From NCBI GenBank assembly GCA_964622305.1, contig CAZUPR010000005.1, positions 1 to 51,713 on the forward strand: a DNA stretch of 51,713 nt, read 5' to 3'. This document shows, piece after piece, positions 8,031-15,329 of this stretch. The stretch comes from SKKY01 sp964622305 (GTDB lineage: Bacteria; Bacillota; Peptococcia; Peptococcales; SKKY01). The position numbers and the translations under genes are program-made. Numbering within the stretch: position 1 is the stretch's first letter; each line of letters starts with the position of its first letter. The notes under the pieces are model-generated. The model was not told the DNA's origin. It saw only the letters and a program-made list of their open reading frames with translations, and ran no database searches.

Positions 8031-8630
8031 GACCAGGTTTTCAATTATTTTTGCCGTCAGCCCCCAGATGACCCTGTCCTCATAGTGGAAAAAGAGGACT
8101 AAGTCACGGCCCACCCGCCAATTATAGTCGGGTGAGACAAGGTGGGTAGGAAATTCTTTCTCAGGGTTAATCTTTGCTCTGATATCAATATAATATTCTT
8201 CCGGGGGGTTTTCCAAAAAGAAGCTTAAAGGAACTGTAAAGACTTCCTTGACCTCATCCTGGTTAGGCTTCATTTTTTCATATTTCAAAATTTCTGCAAT
8301 GAAAGGCCGGATAACCATGTTGTAAGGGGTAATAAGGGTGTCAAGGTGAGCCAGAACTTCAATTTGTTCCCTTTTAAGGCCCAACTCCTCCTGGGTTTCC
8401 CTGATAGCGGTTTCGATGATTGTCTTATCATCTGGTTCTCTGCCACCGCCGGGAAAACTAATTTCTCCTGGCTGGGCAATATTGTCCGAACGAACCTGAA
8501 AGATAAGATGATACTCTCCGTCAATGCAAGTAAGAGGTACTAGGACTCCAAATTTTTTAAGCTCCCCATAGCCATTGATTTTTAATTTTCTGTTTTTGAG
8601 CCTGGCAAAAAAATCTTTGTTGAGCCTCAT
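8004..8630 (-). CDS. Nudix hydrolase, CoA-diphosphatase type
   Basis: A 208-residue Nudix hydrolase. The Nudix box is complete, running from GGGREPDDKTIIE through AIRETQEELGL. The upstream RSDNIAQPGEISFPGGG resembles the extra motif of CoA pyrophosphatases (NudL/NUDT7 group), which cleave CoA to phosphopantetheine and 3',5'-ADP; this substrate is inferred from that motif. The start codon overlaps the stop of the upstream crotonase gene (TAATG), so the two are translationally coupled. Confidence 0.85.
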   Translation of the reverse strand: MRLNKDFFARLKNRKLKINGYGELKKFGVLVPLTCIDGEYHLIFQVRSDNIAQPGEISFPGGGREPDDKTIIETAIRETQEELGLKREQIEVLAHLDTLITPYNMVIRPFIAEILKYEKMKPNQDEVKEVFTVPLSFFLENPPEEYYIDIRAKINPEKEFPTHLVSPDYNWRVGRDLVLFFHYEDRVIWGLTAKIIENLVKIIKEGSF

Positions 8631-9397
8631 TACCAGGTGATTTCCTTCTTATCCTTGAAGGCCTGGTAGCCTCTTAAGGCTTCCTCTGTATTACAAAGGC
8701 TGGCAAAGTGCTGGGAGACAAAATCCAGGGCTTTGGAATACTCCAAATCGGCTACCTCATAGAAGGAGGATTTGCCAATTTGTACAGCTGTTGGACTCTT
8801 AGACGCAATTAATTGAGCCAGTTCCATAGTTTTAGCCTCAAGCTCTTCCTTGGGGACAGCATAATTAACAAGTCCGGCATCCAGGGCTTCCTGGGCATCC
8901 ATCATACGGCCGGTTAAAAGAAGTTCCAGAGTTTTCTTGCGTCCGATATTCCTTGTAAGTGTTGCCGCAGGCCCCATGCAGAAAAGACCGATATTAACGG
9001 CACTGGTACCAAATTTAGCATCATCTGTAACCACAGCCAGATCAGCTGCTGCTACCAGAGCTATTCCATTGGCAACTGCAAATTTATGGGCAGAAACGAT
9101 AACAGGTTTTTTAATCTGATTCATGGTCAGGGTAATCCTGTTAATGGGAGTAACCCAGTCTACCAACTCTTGATAGCTTTTGCCTTCAAACTCAGAAAGA
9201 TCGATTCCTGCTGAAAAAGCTCTTCCCTCACCCTTAAGAATAACCACTCTTACCTCAGGATCGGCATCCATTTCCAGGAGGGCAGCATTTAAATCTGCAG
9301 CCAACTGTGAGCTGAAAGTGTTGAGATCTTCCGGCCGGTTCATAGAAATGGTTCCTATGTAGTCCTTTTTGGTAACTAATAATGTTTTATATGACAT
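8630..9397 (-). CDS. Crotonase-superfamily protein (ECHDC3-like), probably not a standard hydratase
   Basis: A 255-residue enoyl-CoA hydratase/isomerase-fold protein. The first oxyanion segment AFSAGIDL (60-67) and the second around ANGIALVAAADLA (109-121) are visible. The C-terminal half, including VNIGLFC and GRKKTLELLLTGR, resembles the ECHDC3 group. Relative to rat crotonase, Glu144 aligns with Asp119 and Glu164 with Ala133, and the GGG of the second oxyanion segment is VAA, so ordinary hydration is doubtful. AGGAGGTG precedes the ATG. It is the first gene of a two-gene unit with the Nudix hydrolase. The alignment was made by eye. Confidence 0.8.
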   Translation of the reverse strand: MSYKTLLVTKKDYIGTISMNRPEDLNTFSSQLAADLNAALLEMDADPEVRVVILKGEGRAFSAGIDLSEFEGKSYQELVDWVTPINRITLTMNQIKKPVIVSAHKFAVANGIALVAAADLAVVTDDAKFGTSAVNIGLFCMGPAATLTRNIGRKKTLELLLTGRMMDAQEALDAGLVNYAVPKEELEAKTMELAQLIASKSPTAVQIGKSSFYEVADLEYSKALDFVSQHFASLCNTEEALRGYQAFKDKKEITW

Positions 9398-9417
9398 AAA
9401 AACACCTCCTGACTATA

Positions 9418-9446
9418 AGTCTATTACTTTGGACTGCAATTTTCAA
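9418..9446 (-). promoter_or_regulatory. Putative promoter of the crotonase-Nudix unit
   Basis: On the minus strand TTGAAA (9441-9446) and TAGACT (9418-9423) are 17 bases apart and precede the AGGAGG of the crotonase gene. It is divergent from the argF promoter, with about 20 bases between the -35 elements. Confidence 0.5.
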
Positions 9447-9466
9447 GGCGAAGAGGGTATTAAGTA

Positions 9467-9495
9467 TTGTAAAAATATACACATGAGAGTATAAT
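9467..9495 (+). promoter_or_regulatory. Sigma-A-type promoter of argF
   Basis: TTGTAA at 9467-9472 and consensus TATAAT at 9490-9495 are 17 bases apart, the same geometry as the argC promoter. Confidence 0.75.
9468..9481. promoter_or_regulatory. Putative arginine operator (ArgR/AhrC-type box) at argF
   Basis: TGTAAAAATATACA matches the argC palindrome at 12 of 14 positions and lies at the same offset from the -35 element. Shared sequence plus shared position at two arginine promoters is the evidence; the regulator is inferred. Confidence 0.6.
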
Positions 9496-9519
9496 TATCC
9501 AAATAAAGGAGTGGTTAAA

Positions 9520-10452
9520 ATGGATTTAAAAGGGAAAGATTTTTTGGCCTTAAAAGATTTCAAAAAAGAGGAACTTGCTTATTTACTGGACTTATCTTTT
9601 GAGATTAAAAAGAAGCATAAGGCTGGTCAGCCAGTTGATATTTTAAAGAATAAGATTTTGGCTATGATTTTCAAAAAGGCATCTACAAGAACCAGAATTG
9701 CCTTTGAAGCTGGCATGTATCAGCTTGGAGGTAACAGTGTTTTTTTAAGTCCTGCGGAATCTCAGATTGGCAGAGGAGAGCCTATAGAAGACACTGCCAG
9801 AGTTCTGTCTTCTTATGTAGATGGTATTTTAATCAGGACTTTTGAGCAAAAAGAAGTAGAAGATCTAGCTGCTTATGCCAGCGTACCAGTTATAAATGGC
9901 CTGACAGATCTATATCACCCCACGCAGGTTATGGCTGATATGATGACTATTATTGAAGAAAAGGGCAGCCTTGAAGGAATTAACCTTACTTATATTGGTG
10001 ATGGCAACAATATGGCTAATTCTCTTTTAATAGGAGGAGCTATAATGGGTATGAATGTTACTATAGCAAGTCCCGAGTGCTATCAGATAAAGGATGAAGT
10101 TGTCGATTTGGCTAAGTCTTTAAAGACTAAGGCAGACAGCAACATGAAATTTGTTAACTGTCCTCTTGAGGGAACTAAGGATGCTGACGTTCTTTACACA
10201 GATGTCTGGGCCAGCATGGGCCAGGAGGAAGAAGCCAAGCTTAGAAAGGAAAAATTCAAGGACTTTCAAATAAATGAACAGGTTTTAAGTCAGGCAAAAA
10301 AAGATGCTATTGTTATGCATTGCCTGCCAGCCTATAAAGGTCTTGAAATAAGCAAGGAAGTTTTTGAAAAGTTTGCCCCGGTAATTTTTAAAGAAGCTGA
10401 GAACAGACTGCATGCCCATAAGGGAATTTTAGCAGCCCTTATGCAAAGCTAA
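9520..10452 (+). CDS. argF: Ornithine carbamoyltransferase
   Basis: A 310-residue enzyme joining ornithine and carbamoyl phosphate to give citrulline. The carbamoyl-phosphate motif STRTR is at 55-59, with HPTQ near 134 and the ornithine-loop HCLP near 265. I chose ATG at 9520 because AAGGAG at 9506-9511 gives an 8-base spacer; a GTG at 9511 would overlap the ribosome binding site. It is separated from argCJBD by two opposite-strand genes but has the same type of promoter and operator. An anabolic role is inferred from this context; no argG, argH or carAB is in the window. Confidence 0.95.
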   Translation: MDLKGKDFLALKDFKKEELAYLLDLSFEIKKKHKAGQPVDILKNKILAMIFKKASTRTRIAFEAGMYQLGGNSVFLSPAESQIGRGEPIEDTARVLSSYVDGILIRTFEQKEVEDLAAYASVPVINGLTDLYHPTQVMADMMTIIEEKGSLEGINLTYIGDGNNMANSLLIGGAIMGMNVTIASPECYQIKDEVVDLAKSLKTKADSNMKFVNCPLEGTKDADVLYTDVWASMGQEEEAKLRKEKFKDFQINEQVLSQAKKDAIVMHCLPAYKGLEISKEVFEKFAPVIFKEAENRLHAHKGILAALMQS

Positions 10453-10522
10453 GAAAATTGATATGAATTAAAATAACAACAATTAAAACAACAAATATAT
10501 ATGCAAATAAATTAATAAATCG

Positions 10523-10552
10523 TTTACAAACTTCTTCGGATAATGATATACT
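10523..10552 (+). promoter_or_regulatory. Putative promoter of the OFA transporter gene
   Basis: TTTACA at 10523-10528 and TATACT at 10547-10552, with an 18-base spacer, upstream of GGAGGT. The 140-base gap after argF is otherwise AT-rich with no evident terminator. Confidence 0.5.
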
Positions 10553-10593
10553 TACTGGAGTAATGAAAAAACTATGGAGGTGTATTAAAGAAG

Positions 10594-11781
10594 ATGAAAA
10601 GAGGTTGGCTGATAGTTTTAGCTGGTGTTGGTATCAACCTTTCCTTTGGTGTTCTCTATGCATGGAGTGTTTTTGCCAAGAGTCTGAGGGAAATTAACGG
10701 TTGGTCTGCATCGGAAGCATCACTGCCATACACAATGGCGATTATTATGTTTGCTGTTTTAATGATTCCTGGTGGTAGACTTCAGGATAGCAAGGGCCCC
10801 CGGTTTGTTGTTGTTCTTGCTGGTATTTTAGTAGGTTCCGGAATGATTCTTTCAAGTTTTGTTTCAACATCATCTACTTTGTTAGCAATTACATTTGGTG
10901 TTATTGGTGGTTCAGGTATCGGTCTTGGATACTCAGCGACTACTCCAGTTGCTGTTAAATGGTTCCCCCCGGAGAAAAAAGGACTTATTTCTGGTATTGT
11001 AGTTGGTGGTTTTGGGCTTGCACCACTTTATATCGCCCCATTAACTGGTAAGCTTATTGCTTCCATGGGAATTGCTGGTACTTTCAGATCATACGGTATC
11101 CTTTTCCTGGCAGTAGTAATTGTTCTTGGTATGACTCTTAAGAATCCAGACAAGCCAGTTGTAGCAGCAGGTGCAACTGCGGCAGCAGCTCCAAAAGGCA
11201 AGGATTATGAAGTAAAAGAAATGGTTTCTACTATTCAGTTTAAACAACTTTGGGTAATGTTCTTTGTTGGTGCGGTTGCTGGCCTTATGATTATTGGTCA
11301 CTTGGCAACAATCGTTACTGAACAGTCCAATGGCATGGTAAATGCGGCAGCTGTAGTTATGATAGCTTCAATTGCCAACGCAGCAGGCAGACCTGCAGCA
11401 GGTGTTATTTCTGACAAAATAGGCAGAGCAAGAACAATGATGTTCCTTATGATTTTACAAGGTGCTTCTTTGGCTCTTTATTCAACTTTTTCAAACATGC
11501 TTATGCTTACTCTGGGAGCCTGTCTGATTACTTTTGGTTACGGTGCCATGCTGGCAGTTTATCCATCAGCAGCAGCAGACTTCTACGGAGCAAAGAACTT
11601 TGGTCTTAACTATGGTGTTCTTTTCTCAGCATGGGGTGTTGGTGGGGTTGTTGGTCCACAATTAGCAGGATTTATCCTGGACGCTACTGGAAACTATCAG
11701 ACTGCTTTCTATGTAGCAGCTGCTCTTTGTTTCCTGGGTGCTTTTGTAGGCTTTATCTTAAAACCAATTAAGAATAATTAA
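10594..11781 (+). CDS. MFS transporter, oxalate/formate antiporter (OFA) family
   Basis: A 395-residue, 12-helix major facilitator protein. The opening GWLIVLAGVGINLSFGVLYAWSVF is the typical first helix of the OFA group, and GGRLQDSKGPR (near residue 55) and SDKIGRART are the loop signatures after helices 2 and 8. A charged linker around residues 190-210 separates the two six-helix halves. Members exchange small carboxylates; oxalate, formate and pyruvate are known or suspected substrates, and this one's cannot be told. It has its own promoter and terminator, followed by a SatP-type carboxylate transporter. Confidence 0.88.
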   Translation: MKRGWLIVLAGVGINLSFGVLYAWSVFAKSLREINGWSASEASLPYTMAIIMFAVLMIPGGRLQDSKGPRFVVVLAGILVGSGMILSSFVSTSSTLLAITFGVIGGSGIGLGYSATTPVAVKWFPPEKKGLISGIVVGGFGLAPLYIAPLTGKLIASMGIAGTFRSYGILFLAVVIVLGMTLKNPDKPVVAAGATAAAAPKGKDYEVKEMVSTIQFKQLWVMFFVGAVAGLMIIGHLATIVTEQSNGMVNAAAVVMIASIANAAGRPAAGVISDKIGRARTMMFLMILQGASLALYSTFSNMLMLTLGACLITFGYGAMLAVYPSAAADFYGAKNFGLNYGVLFSAWGVGGVVGPQLAGFILDATGNYQTAFYVAAALCFLGAFVGFILKPIKNN

Positions 11782-11815
11782 ACTAGTAATCTGTAAACAA
11801 GTTTGCATATTAATT

Positions 11816-11847
11816 AAAGGACAAGATTATTTATAATCTTGTCCTTT
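11816..11847 (+). terminator. Intrinsic terminator after the OFA transporter
   Basis: AAAGGACAAGATTAT at 11816-11830 and ATAATCTTGTCCTTT at 11833-11847 form an uninterrupted 15-bp stem on paper, with TT at the tip. The 3' arm supplies the -35 element of the next promoter. Confidence 0.8.
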
Positions 11848-11867
11848 GTCATTTTCTGGAGTATAAT
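11839..11867 (+). promoter_or_regulatory. Putative promoter of the SatP-family gene
   Basis: TTGTCC at 11839-11844 (inside the terminator's 3' arm) and consensus TATAAT at 11862-11867, 17 bases apart. Confidence 0.6.
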
Positions 11868-11926
11868 TCCCTATTGTAAACAATTGACTAACTAAGAAAA
11901 AAGAAAAAAGAAGAGGAGAAATGTCT

Positions 11927-12478
11927 ATGTTAAATGCTGTAAACCCAGAAGCACTTGGTGTTTTTGGACTTTGCCTGACTGTTTGGATATTTGGTGTAGA
12001 ACAGTTGGGAATTGGTGTTGATAAAAATACTGATCCTGAAAAACTTGGCAGAAACCTTGCTAACGTTGCCCTTTACTTTGGTGGTTTTACTCAAATATTA
12101 ACGGCCTTATTTATGTTCCTGTTTGATATGGGAATAGCACCCGAAGCCAGATTATTTTCTGGAACCGTTTTTGGTACATATGGTTTTTTCTGGGTGGTTG
12201 TGGCTATGCACTTTTATAATCCTGGAGATAAAAAAGTATATGCCCACTTTTTCTTAGGAATTTTTATTATGACCGCTGTATTCGCTTATAAGCATATTAT
12301 AATCAATGGAGCTTTTGGCCCTCTTGGTGTTACTTTGCTTTTAATCAACGCACTGACAGTAGTTTTACCAGTTGCTTGGTATAATGGCAGCCCCATGATG
12401 ACCAAACTGGCTGGTGCCATAAACGTTGCTATCGGTATAGCAGCTTTCCCCTTACTTTTACACGTACTGGGAATCTAA
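11927..12478 (+). CDS. satP: Acetate/succinate transporter, GPR1/FUN34/YaaH (SatP) family
   Basis: A 183-residue, six-helix inner-membrane protein. The family signature begins at once with NPEALGVFGLCLTVWIFG, a variant of the NPAPLGL motif of SatP/YaaH. Homologues carry acetate and succinate with protons, or act as acetate channels; the substrate here is inferred. ATG at 11927 has GAGGAG 8 bases upstream; an in-frame ATG at 11921 would have only 2. The gene stands alone between a promoter and a terminator. Confidence 0.88.
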   Translation: MLNAVNPEALGVFGLCLTVWIFGVEQLGIGVDKNTDPEKLGRNLANVALYFGGFTQILTALFMFLFDMGIAPEARLFSGTVFGTYGFFWVVVAMHFYNPGDKKVYAHFFLGIFIMTAVFAYKHIIINGAFGPLGVTLLLINALTVVLPVAWYNGSPMMTKLAGAINVAIGIAAFPLLLHVLGI

Positions 12479-12504
12479 AAGAAAAAAACAGTTAGTCAAT
12501 TAAC

Positions 12505-12533
12505 AGCCCGCCTAAGTGCGGGCTTTTCTATTT
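12505..12533 (+). terminator. Intrinsic terminator after satP
   Basis: AGCCCGC at 12505-12511 pairs with GCGGGCT at 12518-12524, followed by TTTTCTATTT. Confidence 0.8.
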
Positions 12534-12560
12534 GCTCAAAAAGAGCTAATGTACTAAAAT
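12532..12560 (+). promoter_or_regulatory. Putative promoter of the mrp-type gene
   Basis: TTGCTC at 12532-12537 and TAAAAT at 12555-12560 with a 17-base spacer. Confidence 0.5.
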
Positions 12561-12592
12561 GAAGAGTATCTTATGAAAGAAGGTGTTGAGGG

Positions 12593-13408
12593 ATGTCTCA
12601 TGATCATGGTAAGAAAAAAAGGATGGATATTCCTGAAGATAAGGTTGGCAATGGGATTGTTAATAATATAAACAGGATAGTTGGCATTGCCAGCGGTAAA
12701 GGTGGGGTAGGCAAATCAACTGTGACTGCCCTTACAGCCCTGGCCTTAAAAAGGAAGGGTTATAGTGTAGGGATTTTGGACGCTGATATTACCGGACCAA
12801 GTATTCCGGGACTTTTTGGGGTTACCGGTTCACCACAGCAGATGGAGCTGGGCATCCTGCCTGTTAAGAGCAGGGAAAATATTATCATCATGTCCATAAA
12901 TCTACTTTTGGAAAACAAAGAAGATCCAATCTTATGGCGGGGGCCTCTTCTTTCTGGCATTATTAAGCAATTTTGGGAGGAAGTAATCTGGGCGAATCTG
13001 GATTTTCTCCTCATAGATATGCCACCGGGGACTGGTGATGTTCCTATGACTGTTATGCAATCTATTCCCATAGATGATCTGGTCATAGTAACCGGGCCTC
13101 AGGAGGTTACCAACCTGATTGTAAAAAAATCTATTCATATGGCTCAAAAACTTAATGTTAATATTACTGGCCTGGTAGAAAATATGGCCTATATAACTTG
13201 TCCATCCTGCACAGAGCTAATCAGGCCTTTTGGTGAAAGCTTTGCACCCAGGACCGCTGAAGAAAGTGGCTTAGAGATTCTTTCTTCTCTGGGAATTGAC
13301 CCAGATCTTATTGCTTTAGCCAACCAGGGCAAAATAGAGGAGTATTTTGGCTCTAATATGGAGCAGCTGGCTCCTCTTATAGAAAAACTTGAAGCTCAAG
13401 AAAAATAA
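12593..13408 (+). CDS. mrp: Mrp/NBP35-family ATP-binding iron-sulfur cluster carrier
   Basis: A 271-residue P-loop ATPase of the Mrp/ApbC group. The deviant Walker A motif GKGGVGKS is at residues 35-42, DADITGPS follows, and DMPPGTGD is the family's switch segment. CPSC near residue 200 is the CxxC pair that bridges an iron-sulfur cluster between two subunits. Homologues hold and pass on iron-sulfur clusters in the cytoplasm. It lacks the DUF59 domain found at the N-terminus of some bacterial Mrp proteins. It is transcribed alone ahead of typA. Confidence 0.9.
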   Translation: MSHDHGKKKRMDIPEDKVGNGIVNNINRIVGIASGKGGVGKSTVTALTALALKRKGYSVGILDADITGPSIPGLFGVTGSPQQMELGILPVKSRENIIIMSINLLLENKEDPILWRGPLLSGIIKQFWEEVIWANLDFLLIDMPPGTGDVPMTVMQSIPIDDLVIVTGPQEVTNLIVKKSIHMAQKLNVNITGLVENMAYITCPSCTELIRPFGESFAPRTAEESGLEILSSLGIDPDLIALANQGKIEEYFGSNMEQLAPLIEKLEAQEK

Positions 13409-13411
13409 ATC

Positions 13412-13440
13412 TTGCACAATGGGATTGATATCCTTATAAT
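13412..13440 (+). promoter_or_regulatory. Sigma-A-type promoter of typA
   Basis: TTGCAC at 13412-13417 and consensus TATAAT at 13435-13440 are 17 bases apart, immediately after the mrp stop. Confidence 0.75.
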
Positions 13441-13457
13441 TAAATAGTTATATTGCT

Positions 13458-13485
13458 AACAGAGCCTTTGGGCTCTGTTCTTTTC
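13458..13485 (+). terminator. Hairpin in the typA leader, terminator-like
   Basis: AACAGAGCC at 13458-13466 pairs with GGCTCTGTT at 13471-13479 over a TTTG loop, followed by CTTTTC. It lies downstream of the typA promoter and just upstream of the ribosome binding site AGGAGGAG. It may end mrp transcripts, attenuate typA, or stabilise the 5' end of the typA message. Confidence 0.65.
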
Positions 13486-13499
13486 TAGGAGGAGTATTT

Positions 13500-15329
13500 T
13501 TGAAAAATGAATTTATCAGAAACATCGCTATAATTGCCCACGTTGACCACGGAAAAACTACCCTGGTTGATAAGATGCTTTTACAAACAGGTAACTTCCG
13601 TTCTAATGAACAGGTAGAAGACCGGGTTATGGATAGTGGTGATCTGGAAAAAGAAAAAGGAATAACAATACTGGCTAAAAATACAGCCGTTAACTATGGA
13701 GACTATAGAATAAATATAATCGACACTCCAGGTCACGCCGATTTTGGTGGTGAGGTTGAGAGAATTATGAAAATGGTTGATGGGGTTCTTCTGGTGGTAG
13801 ACGCCTACGAAGGCTGCATGCCTCAGACAAAATTTGTTCTGAAAAAAGCCCTTGAAGTTAATCTGAGACCTATAGTTGTAATTAATAAGATGGACAGAGA
13901 CTTTATCAGACCAGAACAGGTAATTGATGAAGTTATAGACCTCTTTTTTGAATTAGGTGCCGATGAAGATCAACTGGAATTCCCGGTTCTTTACGCTTCT
14001 GGCATCCAGGGCCTGGCTTCTGAAACAAAGGACAGCCTTGGTACTGACCTAAAACCCCTCTTTGATAAGATAATTTCCTATATCCCAGCCCCACAGGCTG
14101 ATGCAGAAAAAGATTTGCAGCTGCAGATTACCCTTATGGATTACAGTGACTATCTGGGAAAAATTGGTATTGGTGTTGTAAAAAATGGCAGAATTTCTTT
14201 AAATATGCCAGTTGAAATAATCAAGGCTGATGGAAAAACTGAAAAGCACAAGATCAGTAAACTTTATACTTTTTCCGGCCTTAAGAGAATAGAAACAACG
14301 GAAGCTGAAGCTGGAGAAATTGCTGCTATCGCAGGTATAGGCGAAATTAATGTTGGCGATACCATTTGCCTGCCTGGCAAACTTCTGCCCCTGGAGAGGG
14401 TTATCATCGAGGAGCCTACTCTTCAAATGAACTTTTTGGTAAATGATTCTCCTTTTGCTGGTAAAGAAGGCGATCCCTTTACAGCCAGAAAGCTCGAAGC
14501 AAGACTTTTTAAAGAAATTCATACAGATATTTCCCTAAAGGTTGAAAGAACTGACAAGGCTGAGATTTTTTCTGTCGCAGGCAGGGGAGAACTTCACCTG
14601 GCTATCCTGATTGAAAAAATGCGCCGGGAAGGGATAGAATTTCAGGTCAGCAGACCAAGGATTATTGTCAGAGAGATTGATGGGGTAAAGATGGAGCCTT
14701 ATGAGCTTCTAACTGTAGATACTCCAGAGGAACATCTGGGTAATGTCATGGATCTTTTAAACAGAAAAAAGGCTCAAATGCTCAACATGACCAATATGGG
14801 CGGCAATGTTAAACTGGAATATGAGATTCCATCCAGAGGTGTAATTGGCCTTAGAACTGACTTTTTAACTGAAACCAGAGGCTATGGTATTTTAAACCAC
14901 TCCTTTATTGATTACAGACCTATGTCTGGCGAAATAGAAGATAGAAAAAATGGGGTTTTGGTAGCCTGGGAAACAGGAACAGCAACTTCCTATGGCTTGC
15001 AGGCAGCTGAAGAAAGAGGGACTCTTTTTATAGACCCACAAACAGAAGTCTATGAGGGTATGATTGTTGGCGAAAATAAAAAGGACGAAGATTTGACAAT
15101 AAATGTTTGCAAACAAAAACAGCAGACCAACATCAGGTCTTCATCTAAGGATGATGCTATAAAATTAAAAGGCAAGAGAAGTTTGAGCCTGGAGCAGGCC
15201 CTCTCTTATCTTGCCGAGGATGAATATCTGGAAATAACCCCCTTATCCTACCGTTTAAGGAAAATATATTTAACTAAAAACGAAAGAGATAAGCAGAATA
15301 AACATAAGAAATTTGGGTCCAGCCTTTAA
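13500..15329 (+). CDS. typA: TypA/BipA ribosome-binding GTPase
   Basis: A 609-residue translational GTPase that binds the ribosome and helps large-subunit assembly under stress. Visible G motifs are AHVDHGKTTL (G1), DTPGHADFGGE (G3) and NKMDR (G4). Later come the beta-barrel domain, two alpha-beta domains and the C-terminal domain containing the family segment GRGELHLAILIEKMRREG. The start is TTG at 13500, with AGGAGGAG upstream; no ATG precedes the G1 motif in a usable position. Its stop touches the stop of the convergent gene at 15330. Confidence 0.97.
   Translation: MKNEFIRNIAIIAHVDHGKTTLVDKMLLQTGNFRSNEQVEDRVMDSGDLEKEKGITILAKNTAVNYGDYRINIIDTPGHADFGGEVERIMKMVDGVLLVVDAYEGCMPQTKFVLKKALEVNLRPIVVINKMDRDFIRPEQVIDEVIDLFFELGADEDQLEFPVLYASGIQGLASETKDSLGTDLKPLFDKIISYIPAPQADAEKDLQLQITLMDYSDYLGKIGIGVVKNGRISLNMPVEIIKADGKTEKHKISKLYTFSGLKRIETTEAEAGEIAAIAGIGEINVGDTICLPGKLLPLERVIIEEPTLQMNFLVNDSPFAGKEGDPFTARKLEARLFKEIHTDISLKVERTDKAEIFSVAGRGELHLAILIEKMRREGIEFQVSRPRIIVREIDGVKMEPYELLTVDTPEEHLGNVMDLLNRKKAQMLNMTNMGGNVKLEYEIPSRGVIGLRTDFLTETRGYGILNHSFIDYRPMSGEIEDRKNGVLVAWETGTATSYGLQAAEERGTLFIDPQTEVYEGMIVGENKKDEDLTINVCKQKQQTNIRSSSKDDAIKLKGKRSLSLEQALSYLAEDEYLEITPLSYRLRKIYLTKNERDKQNKHKKFGSSL

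Noticed and set aside
10453..10522. Small RNA or attenuator between argF and the OFA gene
   Set aside because: The sequence is simple AT-rich with AACAACAA-like repeats and no stable pairing that I can see.
11816..11847. Inverted repeat as the end of a mobile element
   Set aside because: It has a 2-base centre, lies at a gene end, and no transposase or target duplication is near; a terminator explains it.
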